A DNA stretch of 7,850 nucleotides from JBMSHD01 sp049416425 (GTDB taxonomy: Bacteria > Pseudomonadota > Gammaproteobacteria > Francisellales > Francisellaceae), in the NCBI GenBank assembly GCA_049416425.1, contig JBMSHD010000100.1, positions 1-7,850 of the forward strand, given 5' to 3'. Of this stretch, positions 1 through 7,255 are shown piece by piece (the stretch's first letter is position 1; each line of letters starts with the position of its first letter). The notes below the pieces were generated by a model. It had not been told where the DNA came from. It searched no databases and saw only the letters and a list, made by a program, of their open reading frames with translations. The position numbers and the translations under genes were made by a program.

Positions 1-72
1 AAGCCCTTATGGTTGCTGACTTCTAAGATTTCAACTTACCAACTTGGGTATAAGGTCGTTGATGTTTTGTGA
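1..72 (+). CDS. Possible 3' end of an upstream gene (partial)
   Basis: Frame 1 is open from the window edge to a TGA at 70-72 and reads KPLWLLTSKISTYQLGYKVV then DVL. This could be the C-terminus of a gene that begins outside the window. If so, it overlaps the ATG at 62 by 11 bases, an arrangement typical of translational coupling with the small membrane protein that follows. The frame is only 23 codons long, and frame 3 (ALMVADF, stop at 24-26) is an equally possible gene end. I cannot assign a family, and the frame choice is inference. Confidence 0.3.
   Translation, partial: KPLWLLTSKISTYQLGYKVVDVL
52..55 (+). promoter_or_regulatory. Shine-Dalgarno that selects ATG 62
   Basis: AAGG (second to fifth bases of TAAGG) lies 6 bases before the ATG at 62. 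The longer reading frame could begin at TTG 44 or TTG 59, but neither rare start has a comparable purine tract at proper distance. The ATG is therefore the better start. Confidence 0.5.
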
Positions 73-463
73 AAGGTTAAAAAAAGAAGGTATTACTGAA
101 GAAGAGGCAAGCTTAGTCAGAGAGCGGTTAATGGAGGAAAATAGGTTGAAAGAGCTTAATATTATGGCTCATCCACTGATTGCATCTTTGTTTGCAGTGT
201 CAATTGCAGTAATGGGGGCTATGTTTGATAAGCTTAGCTGGCAGCCTTTAGCGATGACTTTAGCGTTGTTATGTTTTATTTTGTGGTTTGCTTTTCACTA
301 TATTATTGCCTTTAGGACTAAGACAGCTAAAATGAATGATTTAATATTATTTTTGATGTGGTATAGAGATTATTCAGCTAATCCTTTCCATGCCTCTCCA
401 CTTTCTGTTGCAGCTGCTCGAGAAACTGTTGAACAAAATCAATACGCTCATAAGCCTGTATAA
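62..463 (+). CDS. Small two-helix membrane protein, unknown function
   Basis: This encodes 133 residues from ATG 62; a TTG start at 44 would add six. The N-terminal 36 residues are charged and look helical (EEEASLVRERLMEENRLKEL). Two hydrophobic segments follow, about residues 37-55 and 62-84, separated by a short DKLSW loop. The tail is soluble and begins RTKTAK, so an inner-membrane hairpin with both ends in the cytoplasm is the simplest topology (inference from positive charges). I do not recognise the family. The last 28 codons (from about residue 106) lie antisense to the 3' end of mfd, because the stop TAA at 461-463 is 86 bases inside the mfd gene. By eye the gene is more AT-rich than mfd; for example 301-360 has 16 G+C in 60. 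The charged start, clean helices and ribosome binding site support a real gene, but the antisense tail leaves its exact C-terminus open to doubt. Confidence 0.62.
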   Translation: MFCERLKKEGITEEEASLVRERLMEENRLKELNIMAHPLIASLFAVSIAVMGAMFDKLSWQPLAMTLALLCFILWFAFHYIIAFRTKTAKMNDLILFLMWYRDYSANPFHASPLSVAAARETVEQNQYAHKPV

Positions 464-3400
464 GTGGTTTTTTAATCAGAAGTTTTTGATCTTTGGAAAG
501 TTGAAAATCACCAGGCTGCATCTGCACCAGTATGATTAAGGCAATCGGATTAAATGGCAGTGGGGCGCTAAATTCAACGCGTCCTCCCTGAGAGTGAATC
601 TCAATTTTTTCAATGCCAAGCTTTATGGCCTGTAGCTTAAATTCGGTGACTTTTAAGAGATGATGTGCGGCTTCAGGCAGCTTGCCAAAACGATCAATAA
701 GCTCAATTTTTATATCTGTCAGCGCTTGCTCATTTTCGGCTTCGGCGATGCGTTTATAAAAGCTTAAACGCGTATGCACATCAAAGATATAGTCATCGGG
801 CAAAAGGGCTGGAATTCTAAGCTCAATCTGACCGCTTTGATGGAAATGGGTGATCTCAGTAATATTGAATGCCTCACCGCGTCTCAATGCTGAGATGGTT
901 TTGTTTAAAAGATCCATATAAAGATTAAAGCCGATGCCTTCCATGTTGCCGCTTTGCTCTTTACCTAAGAGCTCACCGGCGCCTCGAATCTCCAGATCAT
1001 GACTGGCTAGCATAAAGCCGCCGCCGATGGAAGCCGTTTGTGATATGGCCTCCAGTCGTTTTTTGGCATCTTTGCCCAGACTTGCCTCAGGTGGCGTCAA
1101 CAGATAGGCATAGGCCTGATGGTGAGAGCGGCCGACTCGCCCTCTTAGCTGGTGAAGTTGCGCCAGCCCAAATTTATCGGCGCGCTCGATGATGATGGTA
1201 TTGGCATTGGCGATATCGATCCCGGTCTCAATAATCGTGGTACAGATCAGCACATGATGGCGTTTATGTTGAAAGTCAAACATGATCTTCTCGAGTTCAC
1301 GCTCGCGCATCTGTCCGTGAGCTGCGGCAATTTTAAGCTCAGGAAAGGCGGATTGTAACTCTTCTTGTTTGGCAAAAATAGTTTCAACCTGATTGTGAAG
1401 GTAATAGACCTGACCACCTCGTAAGGTTTCACGCAGAATTGCCTCTTTGATCACCGAGTTGTTTTGCTGGTGAATAAAGGTCTTTACCGATAGCCTTTTT
1501 GCCGGTGGCGTTGAGATTACCGATAAAGCTCTGATTTCCGAAAAGGCCATATTAAGCGTGCTGGGAATCGGCGTGGCGGTCATGGTCAGAATATCGATAT
1601 TGGCACGCATCGCCTGCATCTTTTCTTTGTGAGCGACGCCGAAACGATGCTCCTCATCGATGATCAAAAGGCCAAGATTGGCAAATTGAATCTTGTTGGA
1701 TAACAGTTTATGAGTGCCGATGATGATATCGATCTGCCCCATTTTAAGTTGGTTAATAATTTCATTTTGCTGTTTTGCCGTATTAAAGCGCGATAGCGCT
1801 CCGACGTTGATGGCCATATCGGCAAAACGATCCTTGAAATTATCGTAATGCTGTTGTGCCAAGAGAGTGGTTGGCACTAAAACCACCACCTGTTTATTGT
1901 TGTAGACGGCCATAAATGCCGCTCGCATCGCCACCTCGGTCTTGCCGAAACCAACATCACCACAGACCAGCCTGTCCATCGGTTTTGGTGCGATCATATC
2001 CTTCATGACTTCGTTGATGGCGGTCAGTTGGTCTTCAGTCTCTTCAAACGGAAAGCCCTCACAGAAGGCCAGATAAGCATTCTCATCAAATCGGTTACCA
2101 AAACCTTGTTTTAGTTCTCTCTCGGCGTAGATATGTAATAACTCGGCGGCAACATCACTGATCTTTCGTGCGGCTTTTTCTTTTTGCTTCTGCCACTTAT
2201 CGGTACCCAGAGCATGCAGGGGAGCATGTTCTATGTCGGTGCCGCTGTAACGGCTGATAAGCTGAAGATCGTTAATGGGTACATAGAGTTTCTGCTCTTT
2301 TTGATAACCAATGGTCAAAAACTCGTTCTCACCGCTGCCGATATCGAGTCGAGTCAGACCAAGGTAGCGACCGATGCCATGCTCAATATGAACAACCGGG
2401 CTGTTAAGCGTCAACTCGGATAAGTCCTTAAGCATGGCGCCTTGTCGTTCTTTGTATTTTTCCTGTTTTCGACGCTGATACAGTGGCATGTGATGGGAAA
2501 ACAGCTCTTGCTCGGTGATAAGCACCCATTTTTTTGTTAATATAAAACCTTCAGACAAGGGTGTGATTGTCGCAAGATAAGGTGCATTACTGTCCATGGC
2601 TGCCTGCCAGCTATCGACAAGCGTAACATGGATATCAATCTTGTTTAAATGTTCGATTAAAATTTCACGACGTCCGGCACTGTCTGTGGAAAAGATAACC
2701 TTGGGTAGCCTGTGATTTTTCAGGAAATCCAGAAGTAATTGATAGGGCTGTTTGCGCTGATATTGCACACGAATATCATTAATCGGTAAAACCGGTAACG
2801 CATAAGATTTGCTTTTGGTATGAGTCAGCCACTTGATCAATCGATAAGGCTTCAGCTGTTGATTCAGTGCCTCATCTGACAGATAGAGCAGTTCGGGTTT
2901 TAAAATGGGGTGACTTACATCATAGGCCAGCTGTTGATAGCGAGCGTTTATGTCTGTATTGAATCTAGACCATGCCAGTGAGGTTGATTCGCTTATATGA
3001 ACGCCGGCATCATGAGGGAGATAGTCAAAAATAGAGGCGGTTTCTTCATAGAAAAACGGTAGATAATACTCAATACCACCAATGCTGTTTCCGGCCATGA
3101 TTTCACGATAAATCGTCGTTTGCGTGCTTGGGTCATCGAAGTGATTCGACCAGTTGATGGCAAAATTATCGAGACTTTTTTTATCGAAAATAAACTCTTG
3201 AGTCGGCAGAATCTCGATGTTGTCTATGGGAGCCCTGGAGCGTTGAGTGTCGATATCAAACGCTCTTAAGCTGTCGATTTCATCATCGAAAAGATCGATA
3301 CGATAAGGCGAGTCGGCGCCCATAGGGAAAATATCGATAATGCCGCCACGAATGCTAAATTCACCACGAGAGAGCACCTGGTTGACAAAGTGATAGCCGC

Positions 3401-3845
3401 CTCGCTCCAGATTTAGCCGCCATTTTTCAAGTTTGATATGATCGCCTTTTTTAAGCCTGAAACTGTATTGAGTGATAAAGGCAGGAGGGGGAAGTCTTTT
3501 CATCAAGGTGCCGGCGGCGGTGATCAACACGGTTTTTTCATGACTATGGCTCAGTGAGTATAAGGCTTTTAGGCGTCGTGAAAGAATATCCTCAGAGGCG
3601 GAGAAATGATCATAGGGCAGGGTTTCGAGATCTGGAAAATAGAAAAACTCATGATCAGGCAGAAGATAGTCAAGCTCAAAGCTGAGGCGTTCGGCATCCT
3701 GAGCGTTATCACAAATAATAAACTGAAGACTGTGCTGATGCTTAATATATTCAGCCATGGCGATGCTTTTGGTGCCAGGCAGGCAGTTGGAATAGATGTG
3801 GCGGTCATAAGTCAAAGGAAATGTGGAGCTCGTCATCAGACTCAT
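378..3845 (-). CDS. mfd: Transcription-repair coupling factor Mfd
   Basis: Mfd is an ATP-driven DNA translocase. It pushes RNA polymerase off template lesions and hands the site to UvrA for nucleotide excision repair. The 1155 residues match the usual length (E. coli 1148). Domains in order: a UvrB-like module (about 1-350) whose RGGIIDIFP...DLFDDEI stretch (166-190) mirrors the UvrA-binding domain of UvrB; the RNA-polymerase-interacting domain around 484-540 (VVHIEHGIGRYLGL); RecG-like translocase domains with Walker A GDVGFGKT (629-636), DEEH box (730-733), TATPIP (756-761) and QLRGRVGR (899-906); and the C-terminal regulatory TRCF domain (about 1005-1130). All catalytic motifs are intact. 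The ATG at 3845 has no strong Shine-Dalgarno, and a second ATG three codons in (3836) is an alternative. The gene stands alone, divergent from tRNA-Arg, and its 3' end overlaps the convergent membrane-protein gene by 86 bases. No terminator is visible at the 3' end. Confidence 0.98.
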   Translation of the reverse strand: MSLMTSSTFPLTYDRHIYSNCLPGTKSIAMAEYIKHQHSLQFIICDNAQDAERLSFELDYLLPDHEFFYFPDLETLPYDHFSASEDILSRRLKALYSLSHSHEKTVLITAAGTLMKRLPPPAFITQYSFRLKKGDHIKLEKWRLNLERGGYHFVNQVLSRGEFSIRGGIIDIFPMGADSPYRIDLFDDEIDSLRAFDIDTQRSRAPIDNIEILPTQEFIFDKKSLDNFAINWSNHFDDPSTQTTIYREIMAGNSIGGIEYYLPFFYEETASIFDYLPHDAGVHISESTSLAWSRFNTDINARYQQLAYDVSHPILKPELLYLSDEALNQQLKPYRLIKWLTHTKSKSYALPVLPINDIRVQYQRKQPYQLLLDFLKNHRLPKVIFSTDSAGRREILIEHLNKIDIHVTLVDSWQAAMDSNAPYLATITPLSEGFILTKKWVLITEQELFSHHMPLYQRRKQEKYKERQGAMLKDLSELTLNSPVVHIEHGIGRYLGLTRLDIGSGENEFLTIGYQKEQKLYVPINDLQLISRYSGTDIEHAPLHALGTDKWQKQKEKAARKISDVAAELLHIYAERELKQGFGNRFDENAYLAFCEGFPFEETEDQLTAINEVMKDMIAPKPMDRLVCGDVGFGKTEVAMRAAFMAVYNNKQVVVLVPTTLLAQQHYDNFKDRFADMAINVGALSRFNTAKQQNEIINQLKMGQIDIIIGTHKLLSNKIQFANLGLLIIDEEHRFGVAHKEKMQAMRANIDILTMTATPIPSTLNMAFSEIRALSVISTPPAKRLSVKTFIHQQNNSVIKEAILRETLRGGQVYYLHNQVETIFAKQEELQSAFPELKIAAAHGQMRERELEKIMFDFQHKRHHVLICTTIIETGIDIANANTIIIERADKFGLAQLHQLRGRVGRSHHQAYAYLLTPPEASLGKDAKKRLEAISQTASIGGGFMLASHDLEIRGAGELLGKEQSGNMEGIGFNLYMDLLNKTISALRRGEAFNITEITHFHQSGQIELRIPALLPDDYIFDVHTRLSFYKRIAEAENEQALTDIKIELIDRFGKLPEAAHHLLKVTEFKLQAIKLGIEKIEIHSQGGRVEFSAPLPFNPIALIILVQMQPGDFQLSKDQKLLIKKPLIQAYERIDFVQQFLEQLQQKVERHGKD

Positions 3846-3869
3846 TTTAGCTATTGGTAATGTCGAAAT

Positions 3870-3899
3870 ATTCTATACCGATTGCAAATATTTTGCCAT
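3870..3899 (-). promoter_or_regulatory. Candidate mfd promoter
   Basis: On the minus strand, ATGGCA (3894-3899) and TAGAAT (3870-3875) are 18 bases apart; the overlapping TATAGA would give a spacing of 16. The -10 is good and the -35 fair (4 of 6). Transcription would start roughly 20 bases before the mfd ATG, leaving a short leader. The -35 lies in the left arm of the dyad at 3893-3910. Found by eye. Confidence 0.35.
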
Positions 3900-3910
3900 G
3901 CTACTGGCAA
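3893..3910. repeat. Perfect dyad TTGCCA-N6-TGGCAA in the divergent mfd/tRNA gap
   Basis: The 6-base arms TTGCCA and TGGCAA are exact inverted repeats around TGCTAC. The left arm carries the candidate -35 of mfd on the minus strand, and the right arm carries the candidate -35 of tRNA-Arg on the plus strand. It may be an operator, or simply the chance outcome of two -35 elements placed back to back. The pairing is seen directly; any regulatory role is inference. Confidence 0.5.
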
Positions 3911-3933
3911 TTAAAATCAAACTCTGGTATCTT
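3904..3933 (+). promoter_or_regulatory. Candidate tRNA-Arg promoter
   Basis: CTGGCA (3904-3909) and TATCTT (3928-3933) are 18 bases apart, each matching the sigma-70 consensus at 4 of 6. The expected start point lies near 3940, giving a leader of about six bases before the mature tRNA at 3946. No GC-rich discriminator of the stringent type is seen. Confidence 0.4.
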
Positions 3934-3945
3934 AGAGACCTTACT

Positions 3946-4022
<77 letters not shown>

Positions 4023-4043
4023 TCATCTTAGCAATGCTTGTGG

Positions 4044-4991
4044 TTATGGAGAGGTCGAACTAAGGCTTTTCTTATCGCACACTGAATCGAAGGCATCATT
4101 TAAGTTTAGAAAGAGTTTTAGTGGTTGATTAATGATTTTTAGGTCATTTATTTGTGGTTCATCATTATTGGATGAAACTGGCTCTGAGACAGCATTTGAC
4201 TTGGATTCATCCAGAGAGTCACTAAAGCTACTGTTCGATTTGTGAAGGGATTGGGCGTAAAATAGATTTTTGTCAATGACTGGTTTTGATGAGTGATGAA
4301 GCGTATCTCCATGATTTCTTTGAGAAATGGAGAGAGGGCTGTGTTTTATTTGTCCTCTGGACTTTAGATTGTGTATTAGGTGTGAATTCAATAAGGCTTT
4401 TGACTCTGGTGTTAGTTGATTTGGATCAATTGGTTTGCCGAGATGGCCATCTTCATATGCTGTACGCGATGACTTAAATCGTTTTTTCTGTGGTGTGCAG
4501 GCTAGCTCTAAATTGCGTTTCAACTGACTGTAACCCTGTAAAACTTTTTTGCTATTTGGTGTAAAATGAGCGTCATTTTTTTTGATATTTATAGCTTCTA
4601 TTTTAGGATCAAAACGAGCGCCAATTCCACGATTAACACCTCGGTTACCGGGGTTAAGATTACCAATTGCAGAATTCAAATAGGATATGATTTTACCAAG
4701 ATTTTTATCTGATGTATTATTTTTATAGATGTTGACAAGATTAACAAGACCGGGTTTATCTGCAATTTTATTATCGGCTAGTATGAGATCGCAAAAATTA
4801 AAAAAATCACTTTCTGAAAGCTGATTATCACTCCATTCAAGCACACATTCCTTAATTTGATGATAAGAAATACGATGGCAATTATCAAAAGGTTGTTTGA
4901 TGCCTTTTTGAGTTAATTCTTTGACTTTTTCAAGATGGTCATTTTTAGCCTGGGTATTAAAATCAGGGCGTCTGGGAATATTTCTAGGCAT
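4044..4991 (-). CDS. Hypothetical protein, AT-rich orphan, possibly secreted or effector-like
   Basis: This encodes 315 residues of a family I do not recognise. The start is firm: the initiator is the only methionine in the protein, and AGGA (4996-4999, minus strand) sits 4 bases upstream. Residues about 30-135 look folded. They include CHRISYHQIKECVLEW (38-53), an acidic SESDFFNFCDLILADN stretch (59-74), and a Gly/Asn-rich segment NPGNRGVNRGIGARFDP (113-129). From about residue 135 the chain turns low-complexity and polar, rich in Lys, Ser and Asn, and probably disordered. A basic patch PQKKRFKSSR (167-176) resembles a nuclear localisation signal. There is no signal peptide, membrane helix or known catalytic motif. 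The DNA is AT-rich (18 G+C in 60 at 4561-4620, against 28 in 60 at 5521-5580 in uvrB), which suggests acquired or fast-evolving sequence. It stands alone, convergent with tRNA-Arg and divergent from uvrB. A host-directed effector is one guess; a lineage-specific protein or phage-derived cargo are others. Confidence 0.75.
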   Translation of the reverse strand: MPRNIPRRPDFNTQAKNDHLEKVKELTQKGIKQPFDNCHRISYHQIKECVLEWSDNQLSESDFFNFCDLILADNKIADKPGLVNLVNIYKNNTSDKNLGKIISYLNSAIGNLNPGNRGVNRGIGARFDPKIEAINIKKNDAHFTPNSKKVLQGYSQLKRNLELACTPQKKRFKSSRTAYEDGHLGKPIDPNQLTPESKALLNSHLIHNLKSRGQIKHSPLSISQRNHGDTLHHSSKPVIDKNLFYAQSLHKSNSSFSDSLDESKSNAVSEPVSSNNDEPQINDLKIINQPLKLFLNLNDAFDSVCDKKSLSSTSP

Positions 4992-5242
4992 GAAATCCTG
5001 TTTATAAGATCATATTTTTGTCACAATATTAAAGGTTTTGTTTGAGTAAGTGAAGAACTGTTTTCGTATGTAACTGAAATCGTGAAGCTAGCTATTCATA
5101 TGGCCATGCAAGCCTTGAAATCAAATAAATCATGTTCATTTCATGCTGAGTATGATGTGTTATGATCAGCCATGAATCAATTGTATTTGGTTGACAATGT
5201 CCTGTATGATAACGGAAGCCATTAATCTATCGCATCGAAAAA
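4992..5242. other. Divergent spacer between the orphan gene and uvrB
   Basis: These 251 bases must hold the promoters of both flanking genes. On the minus strand the orphan gene has AT-rich candidates (TATAAA and TATGAT within 5000-5020) but no good -35 at standard spacing. On the plus strand TATGAT occurs three times (5151, 5161 and 5205), together with a perfect TTGACA at 5191. Short palindromes AGCTAGCT (5086-5093) and ATGGCCAT (5100-5107) are present. A stretch open from 5046 to a TGA at 5163-5165 could encode at most about 39 residues, but it lacks an upstream ribosome binding site. No RNA gene is evident. Confidence 0.5.
5181..5210 (+). promoter_or_regulatory. Candidate uvrB promoter
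   Basis: TATGAT (5205-5210) is a good -10, with TTGTAT (5181-5186) 18 bases upstream as a weak -35. The perfect TTGACA at 5191-5196 is only 8 bases from this -10 and has no acceptable -10 at 16-18 bases, so its role is unclear. Transcription would begin near 5217, giving a leader of about 25 bases. No CTGT-N8-ACAG LexA box is found. Confidence 0.35.
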
Positions 5243-7252
5243 ATGGAAAATCGTCGATTTAAACTAAAAACCAGCTACAAACCCGCCGGTGATCAGCCCA
5301 ATGCCATCGCCTCGTTGACAGAAGGTCTTAAAAAAGGGCTCAATCACCAGGTGCTTTTGGGGGTGACTGGATCGGGAAAAACTTACACCATTGCCAATGT
5401 GATTGAAAAAGTCCAACGTCCGAGTCTGATCATGGCGCATAACAAAACGCTGGCCGCTCAGCTTTATTCAGAGATGAAGCAGTTTTTCCCTGACAATGCC
5501 GTTGAGTATTTTGTCTCTTATTATGATTACTATCAACCCGAGGCGTACGTGGCGGCCTCGGATACCTATATTGAAAAAGACTCCTCAATCAATGAACATA
5601 TCGAGCAGATGCGATTATCGGCAACAAAAGCCATTCTACAGCGTAATGATGTCATTATTGTCGCCACCGTCTCGGCGATTTATGGTCTGGGAGATCCTGA
5701 GCAGTATATGCAGATGCTTTTGCACCTGAAAGTCGGTGAGGCGATTGCTCAGCGGGATATCTTACGTCGTCTGGCTGAGATGCAGTATAAACGCAATGAT
5801 ATGGATTTCTCAAGAGGAACCTATCGGGTTCGCGGTGAAGTTATCGATATTTTTCCGGCGGATTCCGATAAAGAGGCAATTCGTCTGGAGCTGTTTGATG
5901 ATGAGATCGAATCCATTTCCGCTTTTGACCCTTTAACTGGAAAGAAGCGCTATAGCATGCATCGAACCACAATCTTTCCGGGAACGCACTATGTGACCTC
6001 AAAAGACAGGCAGAAACTGGTGGTCGATGAGATCAAGACGGAACTCAAAGAGCGCATTGGCTATTTTAATGAACACAATCGGCTGCTTGAGGCACAACGC
6101 CTTGAACAGCGAACCTTATATGATATCGAGATGATCAATGAGCTGGGCTATTGTACCGGTATAGAAAACTATTCGAGACTGCTCTCTGGACGGGCGCCTG
6201 GTGAGCCGCCGCCGACCTTAATGGATTATCTGCCGGACAATGCCTTTGTCGTCATCGATGAATCTCATGTCACGGTGCCGCAGATCGGTGGCATGTATCG
6301 AGGCGATCGCTCAAGAAAGGAAAATCTGGTTAACTACGGTTTTCGACTACCATCGGCATTGGATAATCGCCCCTTGCGTTTTGAGGAGTTTGAACAATTG
6401 GTCAAACAGGTGATTTATGTTTCGGCGACGCCGGCGAATTACGAGAAAGAACATGCTGAGAATATTGTCGAGCAGATCGTGCGTCCAACCGGTTTGATCG
6501 ATCCGAGTGTTGAGATTCGGCCAGTTGCCATTCAGGTGGAAGATGCCTTATCAGAAATTCATAAAGCCGTGACAAACAATGAGAGAGTGTTGATCACGAC
6601 ATTAACCAAGCGTATGGCTGAAGATTTGAGTGATTATTTATCAGAGCAAGGCATACAGGTCAGATATTTGCATGCCGATATCGACACCGTGGAGCGGGTT
6701 GAGATTATCCGGGATTTACGGCTGGGAACCTTTGATGTGTTGGTGGGTATCAATCTATTGAGAGAAGGCCTGGATATGCCGGAAGTCGGCATCGTGCTTA
6801 TCTTTGATGCCGACAAGGAAGGCTTTTTGCGCTCAGATCGCTCCTTGATTCAGACCATCGGGCGAGCGGCGCGTCATGTCAATGGCCGGGCGATTTTATA
6901 TGCCGATGTGATCACAGGATCGATGGAGCGGGCATTGGAGGAAACAAAACGGCGACGTGACAAACAGATTGCGTATAATGAGGTGCATGGCATCACACCT
7001 CAATCCATTATCAAAAATATCGATGATATGTTGGATTTTGCTCCTGAAAAGGTCAAAAAGGCGGCCAGTGATAAAAAACGCATCAAGATCAACGACATCA
7101 ACGCCGATACTATTTTGGGTGAAAAGCAGGCCATGACGCTTATTAAAAAGCTTGAGCGTAAGATGAAAACTCATGCGACAAATCTGGAATTTGAACAGGC
7201 GGCAAGCCTTCGTGATCAGATTGATGAGATAAAAAAGCGGTTTTTATTTTAG
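5243..7252 (+). CDS. uvrB: Excinuclease ABC subunit UvrB
   Basis: UvrB is the damage-verifying helicase-like subunit of nucleotide excision repair. It is loaded by UvrA, clamps one strand with its beta-hairpin and recruits UvrC to cut both sides of the lesion. The 669 residues match the family (E. coli 673). Walker A GVTGSGKT is at 40-47, and the beta-hairpin rich in tyrosines YYDYYQPEAYV is at 93-103. The UvrA-interacting domain includes VRGEVIDIFP (196-205) and LFDDEIES (217-224). The DESH box is at 339-342, SATPANY at 394-400 and the helicase motif VI QTIGRAARH at 537-545. The C-terminal UVR helical hairpin that contacts UvrC is at about 632-667. All key motifs are intact. ATG 5243 is the only usable start after an in-frame stop at 5210; upstream there is just a weak purine run (GAAAAA), so initiation may be modest. 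The gene ends 3 bases from convergent ndk, with no strong terminator between them. Confidence 0.98.
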   Translation: MENRRFKLKTSYKPAGDQPNAIASLTEGLKKGLNHQVLLGVTGSGKTYTIANVIEKVQRPSLIMAHNKTLAAQLYSEMKQFFPDNAVEYFVSYYDYYQPEAYVAASDTYIEKDSSINEHIEQMRLSATKAILQRNDVIIVATVSAIYGLGDPEQYMQMLLHLKVGEAIAQRDILRRLAEMQYKRNDMDFSRGTYRVRGEVIDIFPADSDKEAIRLELFDDEIESISAFDPLTGKKRYSMHRTTIFPGTHYVTSKDRQKLVVDEIKTELKERIGYFNEHNRLLEAQRLEQRTLYDIEMINELGYCTGIENYSRLLSGRAPGEPPPTLMDYLPDNAFVVIDESHVTVPQIGGMYRGDRSRKENLVNYGFRLPSALDNRPLRFEEFEQLVKQVIYVSATPANYEKEHAENIVEQIVRPTGLIDPSVEIRPVAIQVEDALSEIHKAVTNNERVLITTLTKRMAEDLSDYLSEQGIQVRYLHADIDTVERVEIIRDLRLGTFDVLVGINLLREGLDMPEVGIVLIFDADKEGFLRSDRSLIQTIGRAARHVNGRAILYADVITGSMERALEETKRRRDKQIAYNEVHGITPQSIIKNIDDMLDFAPEKVKKAASDKKRIKINDINADTILGEKQAMTLIKKLERKMKTHATNLEFEQAASLRDQIDEIKKRFLF

Positions 7253-7255
7253 AGA

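Noticed and set aside
3606..3860. Open frames antisense to or inside mfd, such as this 84-codon one and those near 1152-1358 and 2184-2423
   Set aside because: They lie opposite the intact mfd gene, have no ribosome binding sites and look like shadows of its codon structure.
5046..5165. Open stretch of about 39 codons (SEELFSYVTEIVKLAIHMAM...) before uvrB
   Set aside because: It reads like an amphipathic helix, but no ATG or GTG within it has a Shine-Dalgarno and it sits in the promoter region. It is too short to call.
7229..7250. Possible intrinsic terminator at the end of uvrB
   Set aside because: The stem is only A/T pairs, lies in coding sequence and would be too weak for a standard terminator.
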